From Actinobacteria bacterium UBA3028 (lineage in GTDB: Bacteria > Actinomycetota > Actinomycetes > Nanopelagicales > Nanopelagicaceae), in assembly GCA_002367715.1 (NCBI GenBank), contig DFDL01000009.1, forward strand, positions 2,481-10,443: a stretch of 7,963 bases of DNA, read 5' to 3'. Under the pieces are notes generated by a model. That model was not told the DNA's origin. It saw only the letters and a list, made by a program, of their open reading frames with translations, and did no database searches. Below are positions 1-5,386 of this stretch, in pieces. How positions within the stretch are numbered: the first letter of the stretch is position 1; every line of letters starts with the position of its first letter. Both the position numbers and the translations under genes were made by a program.

Positions 1-875
1 GATGGAGCCTGATATATAACTAACTCATCAATCAAGCCGTGGTTGAGCATGGCACTTGCTAATGTTGGTCCAGCCTCTACAAATACCTGATTAATTCCTA
101 AAGTATTGAGCTTTTCTACTAATAAATCTAAATTCTTAGATCTTACTACCTCTGTTAAAGCAGCATCATCAAAAACTTTCGAATCTGGTGGTAGCTCTTG
201 TTCACCACAAATAATCCGTATTGGATTCTGTGAATACCCTTCAAAATCACCAATGGGAATCAGCTGGGGATTATCAACGATTACTGTATTCGTTCCCACC
301 AGTATTGCATCAGATTGCCTGCGCAGTAATTGCACATCTGAGCGAGATGCTTTATTGCTAATCCATTTTGATGTGCCATCAGTAGCTGCAATTTTTCCAT
401 CAAGAGTTGCCGCAATTTTCCAAGTGAAATATGGTCGATTCTTTTTAATTTTCATCAGCCAGGCCCTATTTGAATGCGCAGCCTCTTCTTTAAGTACACC
501 TTCAATCACATTAATACCAGCCGCTAGCAATCTATCTGCACCACCTGCTGCTATCGCATTGGGATCTTTTACTGCAAATACGACAGTGGATATACCCGCA
601 TCGATTATTGCCTCAGTGCAGGCAGCGGTTGCGCCAACGTGATTACAGGGTTCCATAGTTATAACGATGGTTGCACCGCGTGCTTGCCTACCTGCAACTT
701 TGATTGCAACTATTTCGGCATGATCATCACTCTTCATTCGATCGTGAAAACCTTCGGAAATTACAGTTCCCTTAGAATCAATAATTACGGCGCCGACTAT
801 TGGATTGGGTGAGGTTTTGCCTAAGCCTTTTTCCGACACGCCAATGGCACGTTGCATTACAGCTTTGTAATCCAT
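1..875 (-). CDS. ribD: RibD, bifunctional riboflavin deaminase/reductase (3' end cut by window)
   Basis: RibD deaminates the pyrimidine product of GTP cyclohydrolase II and then reduces its ribose side chain with NADPH, two cytosolic steps of riboflavin synthesis. The 291 visible residues show the N-terminal cytidine-deaminase-type zinc domain (about 1-140): HAE at 52-54, with H52 as zinc ligand and E54 as proton shuttle, then EPCNH at 75-79 and C86 as the other ligands. The reductase domain follows: KIAATLDGKIA near 153-163, KWIS at 170-173, SDAILVGTNTV at 188-198, DNPQL at 201-205 and EAGPTLA at 267-273. Only the C-terminal end, beyond the left edge, is missing. The ATG at 873-875 has GGGGG at 881-885 as ribosome binding site. 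An FMN riboswitch in the leader strongly supports the identity. One oddity is that the usual H-x-GRTPPC stretch reads HVGATAAC, changed around but not at the zinc ligands. Confidence 0.95.
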   Translation of the reverse strand, partial: MDYKAVMQRAIGVSEKGLGKTSPNPIVGAVIIDSKGTVISEGFHDRMKSDDHAEIVAIKVAGRQARGATIVITMEPCNHVGATAACTEAIIDAGISTVVFAVKDPNAIAAGGADRLLAAGINVIEGVLKEEAAHSNRAWLMKIKKNRPYFTWKIAATLDGKIAATDGTSKWISNKASRSDVQLLRRQSDAILVGTNTVIVDNPQLIPIGDFEGYSQNPIRIICGEQELPPDSKVFDDAALTEVVRSKNLDLLVEKLNTLGINQVFVEAGPTLASAMLNHGLIDELVIYQAP

Positions 876-951
876 ATCAACCCCCACTCATATATCGAGT
901 CGCCGGGGTGGGTGCACAAAATCAGAGAGCAGGCAGGTGAAATACCTACCT
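876..951 (-). promoter_or_regulatory. Likely riboswitch expression platform covering the ribD ribosome binding site
   Basis: Between the aptamer and the ribD start is a hairpin of 8 bp with one G-U pair and a 5-base loop (931-951). A C-rich tract (904-914, minus-strand CACCCACCCC) follows, able to form 5 bp with the G-rich ribosome binding site: ACCCC 905-909 with GGGGT 880-884, or CCCAC 908-912 with GTGGG 883-887. CTCTC at 925-929 could also pair with the aptamer's closing GAGAG at 962-966. No U-run follows the hairpin on this strand, so control of translation by hiding the binding site is more likely than transcription termination. The pairing scheme is inferred. Confidence 0.5.
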
Positions 952-956
952 TTTTT
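931..956 (+). terminator. Hairpin plus T-run, terminator-like on the plus strand
   Basis: The same 8-bp hairpin (931-938 with 944-951) is followed on the plus strand by an unbroken T-run at 951-956, the layout of an intrinsic terminator. No plus-strand gene precedes it. If it works, it would stop antisense RNA coming out of ribD before it crosses the riboswitch. It may equally be a by-product of the riboswitch expression platform. Confidence 0.3.
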
Positions 957-1079
957 GTTTTCTCTCATCCGGACTTTAACCGTCGGTCCCAGAATTTCAC
1001 TGAGTCAACCGATGCCTGGCTGGCATCGGGTCGCGGACTTTAACCGCCGGTTCGAAATTACATCGACCCCGAAAACAAT
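955..1079 (-). ncRNA. FMN riboswitch (RFN element) controlling ribD
   Basis: Read on the minus strand, this is a full RFN aptamer. P1 is an 8-bp perfect helix between 1071-1078 and 955-962. The two signature segments are present: GAACCGGCGGTTAAAGTCCG after P2 and ACCGACGGTTAAAGTCCGGA before the closing GATGAGAGAA. One arm is a perfect 8-bp stem (1022-1029 with 1009-1016) with a 5-base loop, and P5 carries CTCAG-TGAAATT-CTGGG. Riboswitches of this family bind flavin mononucleotide and shut down riboflavin genes. The position 80 bases before the ribD start fits exactly. The strand and boundaries follow from P1. Confidence 0.95.
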
Positions 1080-1085
1080 GTGGTA

Positions 1086-1115
1086 ACCCTACTACGGAAT
1101 TGGCAGCACTGAGAA
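1086..1115 (-). promoter_or_regulatory. Probable ribD promoter
   Basis: On the minus strand the -10 hexamer is TAGGGT (1086-1091). It is followed by six bases and then an A at 1079, which immediately precedes the P1 helix of the FMN riboswitch. A weak -35, TTCTCA (1110-1115, four of six consensus bases), lies 18 bp upstream. The spacing matches the -10 elements seen before other genes in this window. Between this site and the DUF2061 gene (1116-1264) I see no gene or stable RNA. Confidence 0.45.
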
Positions 1116-1264
1116 ATTCGACCCCCGGAAATCTCTATTTGGGTAGCGTGAATAGGGCGCAGAAATGTGAACATCTTTTAGTAGAGGCTTAATCGTGGAA
1201 AATCCCTCAGTTGGCGAAAGCCTATTTCAAATCGAGCTCTCTTCGTTATTCAAATCTTTGGAAT

Positions 1265-1480
1265 CTAATTAGCTTTCGACTTTCCCCAACCAACTCTCTC
1301 CCAAGCTCTTTCATGAAAATAATAAAGGACAATTTTTGTAACAAGTTCTGTGCCAGATATTGCAAGCGCATATTTAATCTGCCTAGTTATCAAAATTGAT
1401 AGCAAGAAGGTGTCCGCTGTTCCAGTAATTCGCCAAGTAATTGCCTTAGCTAGCGAACGTCTGTGATTTACCTTGTCCAT
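1265..1480 (-). CDS. DUF2061 family small membrane protein
   Basis: A 71-residue protein matching the DUF2061 pattern over its whole length: an N-terminal basic stretch with RRSLAKAITWRI (7-18), a first hydrophobic segment with DTFLLSILIT (23-32), a second segment about 36-55 containing GTELVTKIVLYYFHERAWERV (43-63), and a polar tail. The HERxWERxxWG ending at 56-66 is typical of the family. The function of DUF2061 proteins is not established. They are predicted to be small inner-membrane proteins. The ATG at 1478-1480 is preceded by GGAGG at 1485-1489, the best ribosome binding site in the window, which fixes the start. It lies upstream of ribD on the same strand, but ribD has its own promoter, so the two need not be functionally linked. 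Confidence 0.85.
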   Translation of the reverse strand: MDKVNHRRSLAKAITWRITGTADTFLLSILITRQIKYALAISGTELVTKIVLYYFHERAWERVGWGKSKAN

Positions 1481-1506
1481 ATATCCTCCGGGTTTTTCCT
1501 AATTTC

Positions 1507-1518
1507 TCTATAATATTA
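1507..1518 (-). promoter_or_regulatory. AT-rich -10 candidate for the DUF2061 gene
   Basis: The minus strand reads TAATATTATAGA here, offering TAATAT (1513-1518) or TATAGA (1507-1512) as a -10 element 17-30 bases upstream of the GGAGG site. No convincing -35 is visible. The plus strand reads TATAAT at 1509-1514, but no plus-strand gene follows for 1 kb, so the minus assignment is preferred. Confidence 0.3.
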
Positions 1519-1619
1519 CCCCTAAAGGCAATTATGCTGAAGCAGCACAGAGAAGTCCCAAGATTTTCCGACATCTTCGCTACCCTTTTTCTATCGCTAT
1601 AACTCGAATTATTTTCCTT

Positions 1620-2510
1620 TTATTTTCTAATTCTCTTAACAACTGACTCGGCCAAGAGTTTTACTCGCCTCAAAACGTTCAAATCTTTACTGACTTGGGA
1701 TTTTCCATCCTGATACTGAATGTTTGCCTCGATAAAATATCCACCAACTAATTGCTCCATGTCATAAAATCCAATTTCCCGTTTTTGAAGTTCAAATAAG
1801 GCAAATTTTGCACCATTTCCAAATGCCTCACGAGAGATTGATTCATGCTTTAGTCGAACGGTCTGAAATGGAAACCCAAAGAGAATTTCGTGCACGCCGA
1901 TGATTCCACCCGCTCGAATTATCTTAACTTCCTCTGGGTCAATATTTAGAGCCTGTGAGATCTTCCTTGCTGTTCCTGATATCTCTGGCTTACTCTTGAA
2001 GTGTTCCTCTAAAATAGATATATCTGCTTGTGGTGCAATCTTTTGTAAAGTTTTTGCAGCAACAATCATGAAGTTAATACCCAAAGTAATATTTGGTGAC
2101 CATAGAACTCTTGTAGTTTTTGCAAACTGGTGCATCTTTGCAATTCTGGCTGGAGGCAGTTGCGAGATTGCCGAAACAATTGTTATGCCATTATCTGCGG
2201 CGGCTTCGCCGTAATAATCCATTCCTTCTTCTGAGCTAAAATCAATTATCGCATCAACCGGAGAGCTTGCAAGCAGTGATTCACAATCGATATCACCAAT
2301 CCAGTGAATCTCGCCATCTTCATCTGAATCAATCCCAAGGAATTCTGGTACTGATCGATGCTCCATATTCTGGCTCTTTCGCAAGACCCATACGAGATTA
2401 ATTGTCTTATCAAGGAGTAGAACTGAGGCTACGGCCCGGCCTGTTTTTCCAAAGCCCACTAGCCCGACACGTAGTCTCTGGTCTTTTGGTAGGAAATCAT
2501 CTTTTTGCAT
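1620..2510 (-). CDS. DapB-like NAD(P)-dependent reductase, divergent paralogue
   Basis: Residues are counted from the ATG at 2508-2510 (296 aa). The Rossmann motif GFGKTG is at 19-24, then DFSSEEG at 90-96, SPNITLGINF at 138-147, and EEHFKSK at 168-174 before SGTA at 178-181. RAGGIIGVHEILF follows at 199-211, then SREAFGNGAKFAL at 226-238 and GFYDMEQLVGG at 247-257. These match 4-hydroxy-tetrahydrodipicolinate reductase (DapB, lysine/diaminopimelate pathway) in order. H170 and K174 align with the E. coli catalytic His159 and Lys163. However, the GTTG motif that contacts the nicotinamide is replaced (ITIVSAISQL, 109-118), the HHRHK-DAPSGT stretch is altered and one residue shorter, and about 39 residues extend past the usual C-terminus. 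It could be a true but divergent DapB or an enzyme on another substrate. A longer reading frame begins with TTG at 2546, but a -10 element exactly six bases before the 2510 ATG favours that start. Confidence 0.75.
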   Translation of the reverse strand: MQKDDFLPKDQRLRVGLVGFGKTGRAVASVLLLDKTINLVWVLRKSQNMEHRSVPEFLGIDSDEDGEIHWIGDIDCESLLASSPVDAIIDFSSEEGMDYYGEAAADNGITIVSAISQLPPARIAKMHQFAKTTRVLWSPNITLGINFMIVAAKTLQKIAPQADISILEEHFKSKPEISGTARKISQALNIDPEEVKIIRAGGIIGVHEILFGFPFQTVRLKHESISREAFGNGAKFALFELQKREIGFYDMEQLVGGYFIEANIQYQDGKSQVSKDLNVLRRVKLLAESVVKRIRK

Positions 2511-2532
2511 GTCCGTAGTGTAGTTATAAATT
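2505..2532 (+). promoter_or_regulatory. Promoter of the PLP decarboxylase gene, leaderless type
   Basis: On the plus strand, TAAATT (2527-2532) is followed by six bases and the ATG at 2539. A weak -35, TTGCAT (2505-2510), lies 16 bp upstream and overlaps the start codon of the divergent gene. An alternative -10, TATAAA (2525-2530), would place the start of RNA at nearly the same position. Confidence 0.4.
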
Positions 2533-2546
2533 ATGAATATGGGCAA
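2517..2546 (-). promoter_or_regulatory. Promoter of the DapB-like gene, leaderless type
   Basis: On the minus strand, TACACT (2517-2522) is followed by six bases and the ATG. A -35-like TTGCCC (2541-2546) sits 18 bp upstream. No ribosome binding site lies between the -10 and the ATG, so the mRNA probably begins at the start codon. The -35 abuts the divergent gene's start codon. Confidence 0.45.
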
Positions 2547-3954
2547 AATGTTTAATTATCTACGCGCAGAGAAACGAGGCTCTGTTGGCTATGGCAGACT
2601 TCGCCGTATGCATGAGTTCACACCTGAAGTCGAGGCACTTGCTAAGGAAGTTTTGGCATACAGCCTTGAACGGTTGAAGAGCGATCCACCTTTGGATGGG
2701 CCTAGAACTGCTGAGGATTTATTTAATGAAGTCGGAAACACAATTACCGCAAAAGGTTTGGGTGGCCAGAAGGCGCTAGAAGTTTTTACTGAAGTATTGG
2801 CTAAGGCATGTATTTCGACAGATCATCCACGTAACTTGGCATTTATTCCATCTGCTCCAAGTGAATTTGCAAACTTATTTGATCTAGTTGTCGGTGCGAG
2901 TGCTCTCTATGGCGGATCATGGCAAGAAGGTGCTGGCGCGGTATTTGCTGAAAACCAAGCCTTACGTTGGCTATCTGATCTTGCAGGATTGCCACAAACT
3001 GCTGGTGGGGTTTTTGTGCAAGGTGGAACTATTGGAAACCTCTCAGCACTCGTAGTTGCTCGGGCGCAAGCGCGAAAGAAATATCCAGATGCTGCCAGAT
3101 TCGCTGTGGCATGTAGCGCAGAGGCGCACTCTTCAATTTCTGGCGCCGCGAATGTGATGGATGTTGATGTTTTAAAGATTGCTACAGATTCGAATGGAAA
3201 ATTGCAAGGTGAAGCAGCTGGGGCTGCGATCGATGAATTACATAAGAGCTCTAAAGTTCGAGTATTTGCTGTTGTCGCAACTTCTGGAACAACTAATTTG
3301 GGAATTATTGATAATTTAGAGAGCGTTGGTAAAGCTGCGCATGATCGTGGAATTTGGTTCCATGTTGATGGCGCATATGGTTTAGCGGCGCTCTGTGCGC
3401 CATCTGTTCGCCCATTATTTAAAGGCGTTGAATCGGCAGATTCATTTATTGTTGATCCACATAAGTGGCTATTTGCACCTTTTGATGCCTGCGCCCTTGT
3501 ATATCGCAATCCGGCCTTGGCTAAAGAGGTTCATGCCCAGCATGCTTCTTATTTGGAGACTCTGCGTGATGGCTCTTGGAGTCCCTCGGATTATGCAATT
3601 CACTTAACTCGCAGAGTTCGCGGTTTACCTTTCTGGTTCTCACTCGCGGCACACGGCGTCGAGGCATATACCGAAGCGATGGAGCAGTCTTTAATTGTCG
3701 CAAAAGCGGCGGCCGAATTGGTTAAGAAGCATCCAAACCTAGAACTATTGCGCGAACCCGAGCTTTCAATCGTTGCCTTTACTCGCACGGGTTGGGAGAA
3801 GAGCGATTACCAAAAGTGGAGTGATAAGTTATTGGCCGATCAAATCGGTTTTATTCCACCCTCATCACATGAAGGCAAGCCAATATTGCGCTTTGCGATT
3901 GTTAACCCTTGGACCAAGATTTCAGATATTGAAATGATTTTAGCGACGCTTTAA
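2539..3954 (+). CDS. Group II pyridoxal-phosphate-dependent amino acid decarboxylase
   Basis: Counted from the ATG at 2539 (471 aa), the protein has the fold and motifs of the group II decarboxylases that include aromatic amino acid, glutamate and diaminobutyrate decarboxylases. QGGTIGNLSAL at 161-171 is the phosphate-binding region. AHSS at 196-199 carries the His that stacks on the cofactor ring. HVDGAYG at 275-281 holds Asp277, which contacts the pyridine nitrogen, and DPHKW at 306-310 holds Lys309, the Schiff-base lysine. The C-terminus ends with LRFAIVNPWT, as usual for the family. It is a full-length cytosolic enzyme that should release CO2 from an amino acid, but the substrate cannot be read from the sequence. 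No ribosome binding site precedes the start, and a -10 six bases upstream suggests a leaderless mRNA. ATG codons at 2533 and 2608 are alternatives. The latter would remove a basic segment not expected in the family. It converges on the ureohydrolase gene. Confidence 0.85.
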   Translation: MGKMFNYLRAEKRGSVGYGRLRRMHEFTPEVEALAKEVLAYSLERLKSDPPLDGPRTAEDLFNEVGNTITAKGLGGQKALEVFTEVLAKACISTDHPRNLAFIPSAPSEFANLFDLVVGASALYGGSWQEGAGAVFAENQALRWLSDLAGLPQTAGGVFVQGGTIGNLSALVVARAQARKKYPDAARFAVACSAEAHSSISGAANVMDVDVLKIATDSNGKLQGEAAGAAIDELHKSSKVRVFAVVATSGTTNLGIIDNLESVGKAAHDRGIWFHVDGAYGLAALCAPSVRPLFKGVESADSFIVDPHKWLFAPFDACALVYRNPALAKEVHAQHASYLETLRDGSWSPSDYAIHLTRRVRGLPFWFSLAAHGVEAYTEAMEQSLIVAKAAAELVKKHPNLELLREPELSIVAFTRTGWEKSDYQKWSDKLLADQIGFIPPSSHEGKPILRFAIVNPWTKISDIEMILATL

Positions 3955-3975
3955 GGATACAAGTTAGGGATCTAA

Positions 3976-4974
3976 TTAACGATCGAGAAGGTTCTGTTTT
4001 GGGTTGTAGATCGAGCCGCTGCGACGCTTTGCAATTGCAGAAAGTGCTTCTAGGACAACCCGGTTAGCAAGAATCGCTGTTATATCTGCGTTATCAAAAG
4101 GCGGTGCAACTTCTACGATATCGACTCCAACAATAGGGAGCTCGAGACAAATTCTTCGAACTGCTTCTAGTAATTCACGACTTGTCATTCCCCCAGGCTC
4201 GGGCGTTCCAGTACCTGGTGCCATACCTGGATCAACAACATCGATATCAACGGATAGAAAAACACCATCGCATTCATTTGTGAGAGTTGCAAAAGATTCA
4301 TCAAGAACCGCCTTCAATCCGCGGTGATGGATCTCGGTCATCTCATATGAACGCATGCCTTGATCGCGCATCCAATTTAGAGTTTTTTCCTCTGGCCAAT
4401 AGCCGCGAAGTCCAAGCTGTAGGAAGCGATCCCCGCGAACATAACCATTGTTAATCAGATTGCGCATCGGAGTTCCGTGGCCAACTAATGCTCCAAATTG
4501 ATCCTCGCCGGTGTCGGCATGAGCATCAAAGTGAATCATTGAGATTTGGCCTTTGCCACGATGTTCTGCAATTCCTGCAACATCAGCAGAGGCGATTGAA
4601 TGATCACCACCAAGAATTATCGGGATGATTCCAGCGCGAGAAATTCTCTCAGTTGCATTCTTTAACACTTCAAGTGATTTAGTTAAGTCACCGCCAGGCA
4701 TAAGAAGATCACCGGCATCAAAAACTTTTAAATCCTTTAGACCATCTGTGCGCAGTGCAAGATGTGGGCGTGAGCCATCATGTGGCAGATAATCTCCCCC
4801 ACGAATTGCCTGAGGGCCAAATTTTGCCCCTGATCTATGTGAGGTACCAGAATCAATAGGTGCCCCTAGGATAATTACATCGGCGCCGTAATAAGTTGAA
4901 GGATCATCCAAATCACATGCCGGAATTCCTAGAAAGGTAAAGGAAGGTCCGTACATATTTCCGTGATTGGTCAT
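3976..4974 (-). CDS. speB: Agmatinase / ureohydrolase family enzyme
   Basis: A 332-residue member of the arginase/agmatinase superfamily, which hydrolyses guanidino compounds to urea and an amine using a two-metal centre (usually Mn). All six metal ligands are visible: H125 in GGDHS (122-126), D150, H152 and D154 in DAHAD (150-154), and D243 and D245 in SVDID (241-245). SVDIDVVDPGMAPGTGTPEPGG (241-262) and GHGTPMRN (165-172) look more like agmatinase than arginase. Agmatinase would give putrescine, but guanidinobutyrase, guanidinopropionase and guanidine hydrolase share these motifs, so the symbol is a family label. The ATG at 4972-4974 has no ribosome binding site. TATCCT lies seven bases upstream, suggesting a leaderless message. 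An ATG 6 codons further in is possible. An inverted repeat covers the -35 region, pointing to regulation. It converges with the decarboxylase gene, 21 bp between stops. Confidence 0.88.
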   Translation of the reverse strand: MTNHGNMYGPSFTFLGIPACDLDDPSTYYGADVIILGAPIDSGTSHRSGAKFGPQAIRGGDYLPHDGSRPHLALRTDGLKDLKVFDAGDLLMPGGDLTKSLEVLKNATERISRAGIIPIILGGDHSIASADVAGIAEHRGKGQISMIHFDAHADTGEDQFGALVGHGTPMRNLINNGYVRGDRFLQLGLRGYWPEEKTLNWMRDQGMRSYEMTEIHHRGLKAVLDESFATLTNECDGVFLSVDIDVVDPGMAPGTGTPEPGGMTSRELLEAVRRICLELPIVGVDIVEVAPPFDNADITAILANRVVLEALSAIAKRRSGSIYNPKQNLLDR

Positions 4975-4981
4975 ATGGCAA

Positions 4982-4987
4982 AGGATA
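4982..4987 (-). promoter_or_regulatory. -10 element of the ureohydrolase gene
   Basis: The minus-strand hexamer TATCCT is separated by seven bases from the ATG at 4974. No -35 consensus is found at 16-19 bp upstream, where an inverted repeat lies instead. Confidence 0.4.
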
Positions 4988-4996
4988 CGCGCTAAG

Positions 4997-5022
4997 GTAG
5001 GTGTTGGATTGCATTTACCTAC
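4997..5022. promoter_or_regulatory. Inverted repeat, candidate operator of the ureohydrolase gene
   Basis: GTAGGT (4997-5002) and ACCTAC (5017-5022) form a perfect dyad with 6-bp arms and a 14-bp spacer. It spans about -23 to -48 relative to the inferred transcription start, covering the place of the missing -35. The arm separation of two helical turns (20 bp from arm to arm) suits a dimeric DNA-binding protein. No regulator gene is in the window. A second short palindrome, CTTGG-G-CCAAG, lies at 5030-5040. Confidence 0.35.
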
Positions 5023-5079
5023 TCGTAATCTTGGGCCAAGGGATATATCTTTGTAACTTCGTCTTATCTATTGCGCTCG

Positions 5080-5349
5080 TTAATCATCTTTATTTCTGCG
5101 CTTATTAAACTTCTTGATCTTTCTTGGATCTACCCGGCGCGCAGATTCCTGTGCCTTATTGAGCAATGAACGTGCCCAGGTGAACTCTGCGGCCAAGATA
5201 AATAGTCCAGCAATAACAAAGGGCAAAGTGAATGGACCTGGAAGAACGATTAGAGCCCCACCAATTGCAATCAAGGTGGATCCGATGACCAAGGCGATCG
5301 CCTTACGCAGCGCGCTTGGGAGCTGGCGCCAAACTTTTCTATATTGCAC
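5080..5349 (-). CDS. PGPGW-like small transmembrane protein
   Basis: An 89-residue protein with a short basic N-terminus, a first membrane helix about 17-36, a tight turn LPGPFTLP (36-43), a second helix about 43-58, and a strongly basic tail (RKIKKFNKRR, 76-85). The order helix, PGP turn, helix with LFILAAEFTWAR resembles the PGPGW (TIGR02611-like) family of putative transmembrane proteins common in Actinobacteria, whose function is unknown. The family's GW after PGP is replaced by FT here. The start is GTG at 5347-5349 with no ribosome binding site. TAAGAT lies exactly six bases upstream, indicating a leaderless mRNA. It is divergent from trhO with 37 bp between start codons. Confidence 0.75.
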   Translation of the reverse strand: MQYRKVWRQLPSALRKAIALVIGSTLIAIGGALIVLPGPFTLPFVIAGLFILAAEFTWARSLLNKAQESARRVDPRKIKKFNKRRNKDD

Positions 5350-5355
5350 GTTTTA

Positions 5356-5361
5356 ATCTTA
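5356..5361 (-). promoter_or_regulatory. -10 element of the PGPGW-like gene
   Basis: The minus-strand hexamer TAAGAT, six bases (TAAAAC) before the GTG at 5349, is a leaderless arrangement. No -35 consensus is recognised. Confidence 0.45.
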
Positions 5362-5374
5362 ACGCTTAGGAAGT

Positions 5375-5380
5375 TAGTAT
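5375..5380 (+). promoter_or_regulatory. -10 element of trhO
   Basis: The plus-strand hexamer TAGTAT, six bases (TGCGCT) before the GTG at 5387, mirrors the layout of the divergent gene. No ribosome binding site fits between them, so a leaderless transcript is likely. It probably also drives the downstream inositol dehydrogenase gene. Confidence 0.45.
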
Positions 5381-5386
5381 TGCGCT

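Noticed and set aside
106..642. Open plus-strand frame of 178 codons
   Set aside because: It lies antisense to ribD, whose minus-strand translation has the zinc and reductase motifs. The plus-strand product has no recognisable domain.
1226..1256. Two copies of TTCAAATC 23 bp apart
   Set aside because: Only 8 bp each and partly within the DUF2061 3' end. This is expected by chance in AT-rich DNA.
1195..1269. Short plus-strand frame starting with GTG after an AGAGG-like site, about 25 codons
   Set aside because: It is too short, has no known motif, and overlaps the end of the DUF2061 gene on the other strand. No promoter support was found.
1545..1600. Inverted repeat AAGAT/ATCTT downstream of the DapB-like gene as terminator
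   Set aside because: The arms are only 5 bp with an 8-base loop, and no T-run follows in the minus-strand direction.
2907..3509. Open minus-strand frame of 200 codons
   Set aside because: It is antisense to the PLP decarboxylase, which carries clear catalytic motifs in this same stretch. The low-complexity Ala/Thr/Ser-rich product is a codon-bias shadow.
3955..3975. Possible bidirectional terminator between the convergent stop codons
   Set aside because: Only a 4-bp dyad (TTAG/CTAA) is present, with no T-run on either strand.
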